Virus record (IMG/VR): IMGVR_UViG_3300037349_000044
Location: 1-31,827 of that record
From: a virus
Direction: 5' to 3' (one strand)
DNA: 31,827 nt
Positions within the stretch are counted from its first letter, which is position 1. Every line of letters begins with the position of its first letter. The notes under the pieces were generated by a model. It worked only from the letters and a program-made list of their open reading frames with translations. It was not told the origin of the DNA and did not search any database. A program made the position numbers and the translations under genes. Shown in pieces: positions 23,101-28,718 of this stretch.

Positions 23101-23267
23101 CCGTTGCTCTTTCTTAGGAGCTCATCCAACTCTTCATCGATCTTAGCTAGTGCTTCCTGCTCCTGGAGTAACCAACTCTTATCTTGTTTCATCTGTGCTT
23201 TGAGTGCACTAATCTGTGCTTTGTGTGTTGTCTTCTTATTCAGTAGTTCTTTTAGATATTCATTCAT
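23097..23267 (-). CDS. 56-aa coiled-coil protein
   Basis: The frame starts MNEYLKELLNKKTTHKAQIS and continues as an uninterrupted charged helix to a TGA that overlaps the ATG of the 80-aa gene (ATGA). Its own ATG overlaps the end of the probable small terminase gene by eight bases. The heptad-like spacing of Leu and Ile suggests a coiled coil. The tight overlaps on both sides support a real gene despite its length. Function unknown; association with the neighbouring packaging proteins is possible. Confidence 0.6.
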   Translation of the reverse strand: MNEYLKELLNKKTTHKAQISALKAQMKQDKSWLLQEQEALAKIDEELDELLRKSNG

Positions 23268-23778
23268 TACTTGACTCCGATACTGTTTCTATTGATTTCT
23301 TCTTCTTTGGTTTCACTTTGCCCGTATCAGGGGCATCTTTAATATACACCACTTGTATCCCCTGTTGTAACTGCTCATCCTTGCGCAGATCCGCATGGTA
23401 CTTATTAACTTCCTTCCATTCAGGAAGATACAGATGCAGATCCTTCAAAACAAGGGTCTCGGATGCTTTCCTACGATACGCATCCCGATAATGGGTATCA
23501 CCTAGTCGTATCTTAACTTCGTCTCTCATTTCACGTAGATCTTCGTATTCAGTGCACCATCTGCAGAACTTATTATATGCAATGCCATACTCTCTACAGA
23601 ACTGATAAAGGGTAATAGACGTTTCCTCAAGAGACCAAAGATCAAGCGTTGTTATCAATCTCTGCCGCCATTCCAGTAACCCCGGATGGAGCATTTCAGC
23701 ATGCCGCAAACTGTTCATCCCATTCGGAGACAGCGTTTTCATAACCGTGCTATCTTCACTCTTTTTTAATTTCGCCAC
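23260..23778 (-). CDS. Probable terminase small subunit (172 aa)
   Basis: Residues about 55-80 (SITLYQFCREYGIAYNKFCR) look like a helix-turn-helix DNA-binding unit. They are followed by EYEDLREMRDEVKIRLGDTH and a segment LYLPEWKEVNKYHADLRKDE, which resembles the oligomerisation and C-terminal part of small terminases, including the W-K-E-V core. The C-terminus is Lys-rich. Small terminase recognises the phage packaging site and hands DNA to the large subunit. The gene lies upstream of terL in the same operon, though four small genes intervene. I assign it by pattern and location. Confidence 0.55.
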   Translation of the reverse strand: MAKLKKSEDSTVMKTLSPNGMNSLRHAEMLHPGLLEWRQRLITTLDLWSLEETSITLYQFCREYGIAYNKFCRWCTEYEDLREMRDEVKIRLGDTHYRDAYRRKASETLVLKDLHLYLPEWKEVNKYHADLRKDEQLQQGIQVVYIKDAPDTGKVKPKKKKSIETVSESSNE

Positions 23779-23971
23779 GTTTGATTAATCTCTTCGTTAA
23801 CTTATTCACTATCTTTGTCTCATACGCTAACTCTTTACGAAGCAATTTTATCTCTTGTTCATGATAAATCACAAGCTGTCTGAGATATTCTATTTCAAAT
23901 TGATCATCTGACTGTCCGAATGCTTTAAATTTAATATCATGTGTAACAGGATCTATGTATGATTTTGTCAC
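23756..23971 (-). CDS. Small coiled-coil hypothetical protein (71 aa)
   Basis: After an N-terminal MTKSYIDPVTHDIKFKAFGQ part, residues 25-70 form a charged helix (YHEQEIKLLRKELAYETKIV), probably a coiled coil. It overlaps the gene before it by four bases and the probable small-terminase gene by 23 bases. No motif points to a function. The overlaps support a translated gene. Confidence 0.55.
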   Translation of the reverse strand: MTKSYIDPVTHDIKFKAFGQSDDQFEIEYLRQLVIYHEQEIKLLRKELAYETKIVNKLTKRLIKRGEIKKE

Positions 23972-24348
23972 ACTTTAACTCTCTTTGGTCGACCACCTTT
24001 ACTCTTGACATGTTCTATGTCTTTATATTTCATGATTACACGTCCAGGGTTCATTGCTTCAGACATACTGCACTGTTCATGGCTCTTTCGGTATTTTTCA
24101 AACTGATCCTTATTCACCTCATGACACTGCTTCAACACTTCAAGCTGCTCTAAAAGACCCTTAAAATCCCTACGAAGAGCAGATAAAGCAGTATCCTTAT
24201 TAGCTAGTTCTTCCTGCAAAGAAATAATTTCTTTCTTCAACCGTTCAACTTCATGTTCATAGTGCATTGCATGATCAAGGAGCTGTATTCGTTCAGCTGA
24301 GCTGAGCTCAGGTTCTGGACAAAAGAGATTGCGCAGATACTTAATCAT
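23968..24348 (-). CDS. Coiled-coil protein with AT-hook-like tail (126 aa)
   Basis: The start is set at MIKYLRNLFCPEPE (24348), where GGAG lies six bases upstream and the ATGA overlaps the end of the preceding gene. Residues about 25-80 are a strongly charged coiled coil (HEVERLKKEIISLQEELANK). The C-terminus ends SKGGRPKRVKV, an AT-hook-like GRP core flanked by basic residues that could hold the DNA minor groove. A DNA-bridging or organising role is a reasonable guess; no family is recognised. Confidence 0.55.
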   Translation of the reverse strand: MIKYLRNLFCPEPELSSAERIQLLDHAMHYEHEVERLKKEIISLQEELANKDTALSALRRDFKGLLEQLEVLKQCHEVNKDQFEKYRKSHEQCSMSEAMNPGRVIMKYKDIEHVKSKGGRPKRVKV

Positions 24349-24917
24349 TTGGACTCCACCATCTCTAGACCTAGACCACAAACATAAGCCATAGCATCAG
24401 TTCTTTGCCACTTCTTACCCGTCTGTTTTCTTATTTTCTCTCTGACATTATCTAACCGAATAAACCATTCTTCAGGAATCATGACAGTTTGTCTTCCCAA
24501 GATTTCTTTCGAGGGTTTAGATGATTTCTTAATCCAGTCATGACAAATTGATGCAAGACCACCTTTTGGCATAGGACAAAATACAGTATAGGCAGTCATT
24601 TTCTTGTTTCCAAGAACACGAAGGACAAGCGCTACGTTCCCGTACTTACCATCACATGCCATAACAGAGTAATGATAGTTCGTATTCGTTAGATTGCTTA
24701 TACTCATGACATCAATAGTCTTAAACTTTTCACCCTTACCAACACCTTTTGAAATAAAGAGATCTTTCAAAGTGATAGACAGATCATTGTCATGAAAGAA
24801 TTTAATGATGTGGTCTAAAGCACTATCAAAAGAGGGTTTATCAATATTATTAAGATGACGATACCCATACTCATCTAATTCACCAGGACCAGGATATTTT
24901 TTTCTTGCTTCTTCCAT
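24345..24917 (-). CDS. Hypothetical early protein (190 aa)
   Basis: A mixed alpha/beta protein starting MEEARKKYPGPGELDEYGYR. The middle contains YSVMACDGKYGNVALVLRVL, and the C-terminus (VMIPEEWFIRLDNVREKIRK, then DAMAYVCGLGLEM) could form a small helical DNA-binding part similar to ribbon-helix-helix tails. It overlaps the RusA-like gene by one base and the downstream coil gene by four. Operon position next to a Holliday-junction resolvase suggests replication or recombination, but the sequence alone does not show it. Confidence 0.55.
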   Translation of the reverse strand: MEEARKKYPGPGELDEYGYRHLNNIDKPSFDSALDHIIKFFHDNDLSITLKDLFISKGVGKGEKFKTIDVMSISNLTNTNYHYSVMACDGKYGNVALVLRVLGNKKMTAYTVFCPMPKGGLASICHDWIKKSSKPSKEILGRQTVMIPEEWFIRLDNVREKIRKQTGKKWQRTDAMAYVCGLGLEMVESK

Positions 24918-25378
24918 TACTCTAATTCCCTTAAAATAAACTCAGTTCTTGTTTCCATATCATAGATCTTACGTGCACTCAGACTGCACACTTGGCTATC
25001 GTCTTTGATCATTCCCACTTTGACACAGATATCTAGTACCCACTTAACCAGATTATCAATATCTGGACGTGAAACATGCCACTTCTTATTACCACGACGC
25101 TGCTCAGGTAACTTCATGTAGAAGTGGAGCTCAACATGCAAGGGTTTAATCATGATTGTTCGGGTACCGTGCTGTTCGGCAACTATTTCTACAACACGAT
25201 CACGATCTTCCTCTTGATCAGAATACATACGTTGCATTCTATTAGACCAACGAGGACGAGCTAATGGAATCGGAGGACCATCTATTCTATAAATCAAGTG
25301 ACCGTCTGATGTTACCTCAGGTTTAATCTCTTGAGTCTTTAAACGGACTGGAGCCGTTCTCTTAAAGATCATCTTCAT
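24917..25378 (-). CDS. RusA-like Holliday junction resolvase
   Basis: RusA-family nucleases cut four-way DNA junctions as dimers. The N-terminal IDGPPIPLARPRW (32-44) is the typical G-x-P-x-P-x-x-RPR opening. The catalytic signature is SRPDIDNLVKWVLD (103-116) with Asp106 and Asp108, followed by GMIKDDSQV (122-130) with Asp126 and Asp127. A Lys follows in SARKIYD. The length of 153 aa is slightly above the usual 120-140 because of an N-terminal extension. Neighbouring genes are early type. In phages the enzyme resolves recombination intermediates before packaging, which fits with the RecT- and ERF-type genes on the other strand. Confidence 0.85.
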   Translation of the reverse strand: MKMIFKRTAPVRLKTQEIKPEVTSDGHLIYRIDGPPIPLARPRWSNRMQRMYSDQEEDRDRVVEIVAEQHGTRTIMIKPLHVELHFYMKLPEQRRGNKKWHVSRPDIDNLVKWVLDICVKVGMIKDDSQVCSLSARKIYDMETRTEFILRELE

Positions 25379-25487
25379 CTACTCATCTCTTGCCTATAAG
25401 AGCAACACAGATGCGTTGTGCTCGTCGATAATGCTTGTTCCTTTGTACTGACACTAGCATGGAGATTTTCGATTAGCAAGGGGATTG

Positions 25488-26573
25488 TCATTCGTGTTTG
25501 GGAGAGGTGGGGTGTGTTGGGGGATTATCGGACGTTTTAAGGTAGTGGAGGATCTTCGCTCGGTCTTCATCTGTGTATTCAGGATGAGGCCACATACTCT
25601 TAATGCCATCAGAAATACTATAAGGACCATTAAGTTTCTTTTTCCATAGTTCAGGGTTGTTCTTTTTTAAATCGAAACACATTGCTATGAGTTTCGATTG
25701 TTCGATAGACAAATCTCTTGGATCGACTTCTGGTTGGTAAAATCTAAGATCAATTCGTTTCTTAGTCTCCGATTCATTCCCTTTGATGGGCTCGTTTACT
25801 TTACTAGCATGATTCTGTTGGCCCCTTGTATTGGGCAGCTCAAGTTTATGCGAGCTGGTCCCATTCTGGACTCTGTTCCCATAAGGGTTGTTCCAATTTG
25901 GAAATAGAGTTCTATACTCTTCATAATCTTCTTTTGCCATCTCTCGTTCCTTTTCAACGATTGAATTGTCTATTTCAGGGGCGTTCCCCCTGAACCATGT
26001 AACATATGGGCTACCTGGGCCTCCGTAGGTTAGGCCCAAGGTTGCCTCCCGTATCTCTTCAGACCTCTGACCATGTAACATGGCCAAGGTTCTCTTAGTA
26101 TGCATAGTAGATAAGTCTATAATATTATTATCTGACGATAATATTATATCCTTATTAACTATAGGTAGGTTTTTTCCAGTCTGGCAATTTCTAGGCAGAT
26201 AAAAAGAAGTATTGTTACAAGAATAAAGATTGGGCATCAAAGGTAGTAAGAGGAACACGATCCTCCTCAAATACTTTGTCGCTTGATAAAGACATGTCCT
26301 TTTGACCCCACGATGAATAACTTTGAAGAATCCACGATCTTTGAATTCTTTGATCCATTCGTTAACGGTATCTTTATGGGCACCCACTATCTTAGCCATA
26401 GTGATCTGAGACATAAAGAAAGAGCTCTTAACCATGACATTGTTGGTTATAAATTCAAATAGATGGTTTTTCTGTTGATTAATAGATTTAATGACTGAAT
26501 AAGTTTCTTGAGTTATTTTAGGACCGACAATCTTTTTTTCAGATCTTCGTTGACAACGGCTCCGATTCATCAT
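25488..26573 (-). CDS. Winged-helix replication initiation-type protein (361 aa)
   Basis: The N-terminal 110 residues hold a helix-turn-helix with wing: MSQITMAKIVGAHKDTVNEW, then IKEFKDRGFFKVIHRG. This is the usual fold of phage and plasmid replication-initiation or DnaD/O-type proteins. The middle (about 115-290) is low in recognisable structure and includes SSHKLELPNTRGQQNHAS, a fragment of which is duplicated in inverted orientation at 26876-26990. The C-terminus (RFYQPEVDPRDLSIEQSKLI, then LWKKKLNGPYSISDGIKSMW) is a helical domain of the kind that can contact helicase. The function is inferred from this arrangement. It is the first large gene of the minus-strand operon. Confidence 0.6.
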   Translation of the reverse strand: MMNRSRCQRRSEKKIVGPKITQETYSVIKSINQQKNHLFEFITNNVMVKSSFFMSQITMAKIVGAHKDTVNEWIKEFKDRGFFKVIHRGVKRTCLYQATKYLRRIVFLLLPLMPNLYSCNNTSFYLPRNCQTGKNLPIVNKDIILSSDNNIIDLSTMHTKRTLAMLHGQRSEEIREATLGLTYGGPGSPYVTWFRGNAPEIDNSIVEKEREMAKEDYEEYRTLFPNWNNPYGNRVQNGTSSHKLELPNTRGQQNHASKVNEPIKGNESETKKRIDLRFYQPEVDPRDLSIEQSKLIAMCFDLKKNNPELWKKKLNGPYSISDGIKSMWPHPEYTDEDRAKILHYLKTSDNPPTHPTSPKHE

Positions 26574-26650
26574 AAAATGACGCTACCTTTCGGAAGTTTG
26601 GGTAAGTACCCTTTCGGAATGTGTATCCTTTTATTGTTAGAGCGGCTCAT
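26570..26650 (-). CDS. Possible 26-aa leader peptide upstream of the replication gene
   Basis: An ATG at 26650 opens a 26-codon frame, MSRSNNKRIHIPKGYLPKLP and then KGSVIL, whose stop overlaps the ATG of the replication gene. Within it two copies of TACC(C)TTTCGGAA (26584-26595 and 26607-26619) encode the repeated LPKG/IPKG motif. The overlap suggests translational coupling. The ribosome site is weak, so it could also be only a leader with an operator-like repeat. Confidence 0.3.
   Translation of the reverse strand: MSRSNNKRIHIPKGYLPKLPKGSVIL
26584..26619 (-). promoter_or_regulatory. Two direct TTCCGAAAGG repeats before the replication gene
   Basis: TACCTTTCGGAA (26584-26595) recurs as TACCCTTTCGGAA (26607-26619), start to start 23 bp, about two helical turns. 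Between them GGGTA and TACCC form a small inverted repeat. The spacing suits a protein-binding site just upstream of the replication gene. Confidence 0.4.
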
Positions 26651-26764
26651 TGAATTATCTTTCTGATATACTCGAAAAATACAACCTGGCGGGTGCATTA
26701 AGAGTGGTTAGTAAGTTAATAATTTGATAGCAATCTAAACAATATACTTCGTTTCTTCAAGCAC

Positions 26765-26776
26765 TTTGTGCACAAA
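26765..26776. promoter_or_regulatory. Perfect 12-bp palindrome before the tRNA-like gene
   Basis: TTTGTGCACAAA is a perfect palindrome ending three bases before the tRNA-like acceptor stem. A dimeric regulator could bind it, or it could be an RNA-processing landmark. No regulator for it is identified. Confidence 0.35.
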
Positions 26777-26779
26777 CAC

Positions 26780-26868
26780 GCAAATATAGCTTAAGTGAGC
26801 GTTAACTCACGCTGGTAGAGCACTCCCTTTGGCGGGTGGCGGTGTTGGTTCGAATCCAACTATTTGCA
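26780..26868 (+). tRNA. tRNA-like gene, best read as Pro(TGG), with D-loop insertion
   Basis: The acceptor arms GCAAATA (26780-26786) and TATTTGC (26861-26867) pair over all seven bases. T8-A9 follow, and the D-stem is GCTT with GAGC. The T-arm is GTTGG-TTCGAAT-CCAAC (26844-26860), perfect. The anticodon arm CTCCC-TTTGGCG-GGTGG has one mismatch and one G-U pair, placing TGG (26830-26832) as anticodon; C37 and G38 are unusual. The D-loop is 25 nt instead of about 8. Removing TGAGCGTTAACTCACGC (26796-26812) leaves a canonical AAGTGGTA loop. The inserted part can form a 5-bp hairpin (GTGAG with CTCAC). CCA is not encoded. It may be a functional odd tRNA or a decaying one. The isotype is uncertain. 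Confidence 0.6.
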
Positions 26869-26875
26869 TTCTATA

Positions 26876-26990
26876 ATGGGGGCAACTCTCATAGACTCGA
26901 GTTGCCCAATACAAGGGGCCATCAAAATCATGAAAGTAACAGAACGAGGACAGGCCCATCAAGGGGAAAAAGAGAATGTCCATATCAACC
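26876..26990 (+). pseudogene. Inverted, diverged fragment of the replication gene
   Basis: On the plus strand this segment can be read as NGGNSHRLELPNTRGHQNHE, matching NGTSSHKLELPNTRGQQNHA in the middle of the minus-strand replication protein (DNA about 25745-25867). The match includes GCCCAATACAAGGGGCCA. It begins within ten bases of the tRNA-like 3' end and stops near 26990, where another frame starts. It is a non-functional duplicated piece in opposite orientation. Confidence 0.75.
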
Positions 26991-27191
26991 CCGATCGTTA
27001 TATAAGAACCCATACTGCTTCACCTCATCCCACACCTGAGGATAATTAACCTGCAACGATTGTCTGTATTCTGGTCTAGACATCAAGCATGCAATAACTT
27101 CTTCTTGTAAGAGAACGTCATCGTCCTTCTTGGCTTGGAGATAGAGGTTTACTTTTTGTATGATATAGGGACCGACTATTTTTACTTGCAT
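26985..27191 (-). CDS. Small hypothetical protein, possibly truncated (68 aa)
   Basis: The protein starts MQVKIVGPYIIQKVNLYLQA and ends GFLYNDRG at the junction with the replication-gene fragment. The stop and last codons fall inside the junction region, so its natural C-terminus may be missing. KIVGPxIxQ resembles residues 14-22 of the replication protein, a weak hint of shared origin. An AGAGG site lies about 11 bases before the ATG. Function is unknown. Confidence 0.45.
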   Translation of the reverse strand: MQVKIVGPYIIQKVNLYLQAKKDDDVLLQEEVIACLMSRPEYRQSLQVNYPQVWDEVKQYGFLYNDRG

Positions 27192-27459
27192 TTATTACGA
27201 TCCTCTGCGCAGAAAGCCCACTCGACAACTTCAGTTGTGGGATGAATGCGCACAATATTTTTATTGAACAATTCAATGCAAAATGCTACTCTACTAACTC
27301 AAAGTCACGACTGGTAAAATAGCGGGCTTTGTTTAATAGTGTATTAAAATTTTGAGAAGGGGCATCTTCTCTTGGGCTAGGCAACGTAAGACCCGTAAAA
27401 AAGGCAGTTTCTGCCTGTCCTCCAGAGCTACAAGTCCATAAGGCGAAGAGCGCCGGAGG
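27192..27459. other. Structured non-coding stretch
   Basis: No convincing gene lies here. From left to right it has a CCCAC..ACAACT-TC-AGTTGT..GGG hairpin (27217-27241) followed by ATGAAT; AAAGCCC (27213-27219) matched at long range by GGGCTTT (27324-27330); a GAGAAG..CTTCTC hairpin (about 27353-27371); an intrinsic terminator for the minus strand; and a GC-rich foldable segment (27413-27459). A 61-codon minus-strand frame at 27333-27518 crosses the terminator and repeat and looks spurious. Confidence 0.55.
27397..27415 (-). terminator. Intrinsic terminator of the left arm of the inverted-repeat unit
   Basis: On the minus strand the sequence reads GGCAG-AAA-CTGCC-TTTTTT, a compact 5-bp stem with a U-run, about 90 bases past the stop of the 99-aa gene. 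The right arm keeps only AGAAACTGC of it (28497-28505). Confidence 0.7.
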
Positions 27460-27507
27460 GTTTGAATCCAGAATCCAACGAGATTTATCCGTTGGAGTAT
27501 GTCAATT
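27460..27507. repeat. 48-bp inverted repeat, left copy
   Basis: This copy is the exact reverse complement of 28449-28496. Inside it, TCCAACG and CGTTGGA form a 7-bp hairpin. It overlaps the stop codon of the 99-aa minus-strand gene. Confidence 0.92.
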
Positions 27508-27801
27508 GCATTTATCACCCCGCACTAAATCTTCTTTTATTTTTTCTGCCTTTTTTAAACTTTCAAATAAATCACATATTTTTTCTGCCTTTTTTAAACA
27601 ATCAAATAAATCACAAAGCTTATTTAGATAGTTTGGTTGATTAAGAAATAACCAATTTTCAATTCTTTTGTCTTCTTCGAGAATATCAACTAAGTCAAAG
27701 TAAATTTTATCCAATTTTCCGATTCGAAGATCATAGTCCAATACCTCTAATTTTGCTGAGATGTAGCGTTCGATGTAGTTATCATTTATTTCGTTCGACA
27801 T
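27502..27801 (-). CDS. Small acidic helical protein with in-frame tandem repeat (99 aa)
   Basis: The N-terminal part (LEVLDYDLRIGKLDKIYFDL then VDILEED) aligns by eye with the divergent 92-aa protein on the other side of the promoter region (VRILEHTLARGNMAEIS then LLIDIFGDE), so the two are probably paralogues. Residues about 63-88 repeat LCDLFDCLKKAEK and ICDLFESLKKAEK, encoded by a 39-bp tandem duplication (27539-27616). The leader ACAACAAGGAACAAC before the ATG is the same as that of the 92-aa gene. The function is unknown. Confidence 0.6.
   Translation of the reverse strand: MSNEINDNYIERYISAKLEVLDYDLRIGKLDKIYFDLVDILEEDKRIENWLFLNQPNYLNKLCDLFDCLKKAEKICDLFESLKKAEKIKEDLVRGDKCN
27539..27616. 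repeat. 39-bp tandem duplication in the 99-aa gene
   Basis: Two adjacent copies (27539-27577 and 27578-27616) share TTTTTTCTGCC, TTTTTTAAAC and TCAAATAAATCACA in order, with few differences. The period is a multiple of three, so the frame is kept. Each copy has two A/T runs prone to slippage. Confidence 0.85.
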
Positions 27802-27845
27802 GTTGTTCCTTGTTGTGTTTGTTTCAATTTCAACTTCATGTCTAT

Positions 27846-27874
27846 ACTTTACATCATTATATAAATCGTGTCAA
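27846..27874 (-). promoter_or_regulatory. Promoter toward the 99-aa gene
   Basis: On the minus strand a perfect TTGACA (27869-27874) is followed by a 17-bp spacer and TAAAGT (27846-27851). The -10 box is moderate. It is the better minus-strand candidate in the divergent region. Confidence 0.5.
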
Positions 27875-27897
27875 CTAAATGTATTAAAGGATAACAC

Positions 27898-27926
27898 TTT
27901 ACAGATAAATAATAGTTATATATACT
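27898..27926 (+). promoter_or_regulatory. Promoter toward the 92-aa gene
   Basis: TTTACA (27898-27903), a 17-bp spacer and TATACT (27921-27926) form a good sigma70-type promoter pointing to the plus strand. Transcription would begin near 27933 and may continue through the plus-strand gene series. Confidence 0.65.
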
Positions 27927-27968
27927 ATTGATAGTGAAGCAAGAGCAATATATACAACAAGGAACAAC

Positions 27969-28247
27969 ATGAAAACAATTAAAGAGATTGAACTACAAGT
28001 AAGAATACTTGAACATACTCTGGCGCGCGGAAATATGGCTGAAATTTCTAATCTACTTATTGATATTTTTGGAGATGAGCATGATCCAATAAATGAAGAA
28101 TGGGTGTGTACAAAGAATTATATGGAAGAATATCTTAATGATGCATTTAGAGAACTACAACAAATGAAAAGATCTCTTGATGGATTCTACCATGCATATT
28201 ATATGTTTAGAAAAGATGAAGTAGAGTTAAAGGATAAAAATGTCTAA
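27969..28247 (+). CDS. Small helical protein, paralogue of the 99-aa gene (92 aa)
   Basis: The protein opens MKTIKEIELQVRILEHTLAR and contains NLLIDIFGDEHDP then NEEWVCTKNYMEEYLNDAFR. The aligned pattern of the divergent 99-aa protein and the shared leader sequence show a common origin. The next gene's N-terminus (KVKDLELLVRLAMLEI) is also similar, so three related frames exist in one kilobase. No enzymatic motif is seen. It overlaps the next gene by eight bases. It could be a small accessory or anti-host factor, which is speculation. Confidence 0.65.
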   Translation: MKTIKEIELQVRILEHTLARGNMAEISNLLIDIFGDEHDPINEEWVCTKNYMEEYLNDAFRELQQMKRSLDGFYHAYYMFRKDEVELKDKNV

Positions 28248-28449
28248 AGTTAAAGATTTAGAACTACTGGTCAGATTGGCAATGTTAGAAATACAAGAAG
28301 CGTGCCACGAATTCAATAAAGAGAATAGTACTTATCAAGCCTGTGCACCTCGTGAAATAACCTTTGAACACGAATTTAATCCTTTGCAGCATCAAAAACC
28401 AACAAGAATAACATTTTCAGTAGCGCTACATCCTAAATATCAGAGATAA
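28240..28449 (+). CDS. Small hypothetical protein ending at the right inverted repeat (69 aa)
   Basis: It begins MSKVKDLELLVRLAMLEIQE, similar to the start of the 92-aa protein, and then differs: TFEHEFNPLQHQKPTRITFS. AAAGGATAAAA before the ATG is a suitable ribosome site. The stop codon touches the first base of the right 48-bp repeat. No family is recognised. Confidence 0.6.
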   Translation: MSKVKDLELLVRLAMLEIQEACHEFNKENSTYQACAPREITFEHEFNPLQHQKPTRITFSVALHPKYQR

Positions 28450-28496
28450 ATTGACATACTCCAACGGATAAATCTCGTTGGATTCTGGATTCAAAC
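28449..28496. repeat. 48-bp inverted repeat, right copy
   Basis: Exact reverse complement of 27460-27507. After it the right side continues AGAAACTGC, which in the left copy follows only after a further 47-nt GC-rich segment, so the right arm has lost that segment. Confidence 0.92.
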
Positions 28497-28715
28497 AGAA
28501 ACTGCTTAAGTATTAGTGAAGAAGATAATTTTAATATTTTTATTGCTGCATTACGCTACGCAGTAGATCACACAATTGAAATGACAGCTGTTTCTAAAAA
28601 GGCACATCTAGGACGTGAGAATCTCTATAAAATATTGGCTCCTGGTCGAAGTTGTAAATTCCACATGATAGTGAAAATTATCCATGCTTTAGATATAAAA
28701 ATAAAATTCGAGTAA
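28497..28715 (+). pseudogene. 5'-truncated HI1420-family antitoxin gene
   Basis: The open frame reads IFIAALRYAVDHTIEMTAVS then KKAHLGRENLYKILAPGRSC and KFHMIVKIIHALDIKIKFE, ending at 28713-28715. This is the C-terminal two-thirds of the addiction-module antidote protein of HI1420 type: ALxxVAxxxGMTxxAxxAGLSRENLYKxLSPxxxPxFxTxxKxxxALGxKL. The usual N-terminal 30-40 residues and any normal start codon are missing. Upstream in frame is only the inverted repeat, back to a TGA at 28452. The helix-turn-helix remains. No HigB-type toxin gene is adjacent. It is probably a remnant cut when the repeat-bounded unit arrived. Confidence 0.75.
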
Positions 28716-28718
28716 TAA

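Larger units (their letters stand above)
27799..27971. repeat. Inverted 18-bp leader pair at the divergent start codons
   Basis: ACAACAAGGAACAACATG ends at the start codon of the 92-aa gene (27954-27971), and its reverse complement marks the start of the 99-aa gene (27799-27816). The AAGGA inside each is the ribosome site. With the outer 48-bp repeats this indicates an inverted duplication of a whole gene unit. Confidence 0.85.

Noticed and set aside
25383-25460. A 25-codon minus-strand frame, MLVSVQRNKHYRRAQRICVA, between the replication and RusA-like genes.
   Set aside because: No ribosome site and no evidence beyond being open; could be real but not supported.
26807-27013. Minus-strand frame containing the VGFEPT motif common in predicted proteins.
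   Set aside because: That motif is simply the antisense translation of the tRNA T-arm (TTCGAATCC), so the frame is spurious.
27333-27518. A 61-codon minus-strand frame whose start (INAIDILQR) slightly resembles the end of TnpB transposase proteins.
   Set aside because: The resemblance spans the edge of the inverted repeat and the rest crosses a strong terminator and hairpins. The key zinc-finger and catalytic motifs are absent.
27460-28496. Reading the 48-bp inverted repeats as ends of a known insertion sequence.
   Set aside because: No transposase is encoded between them and no target duplication is visible outside them.
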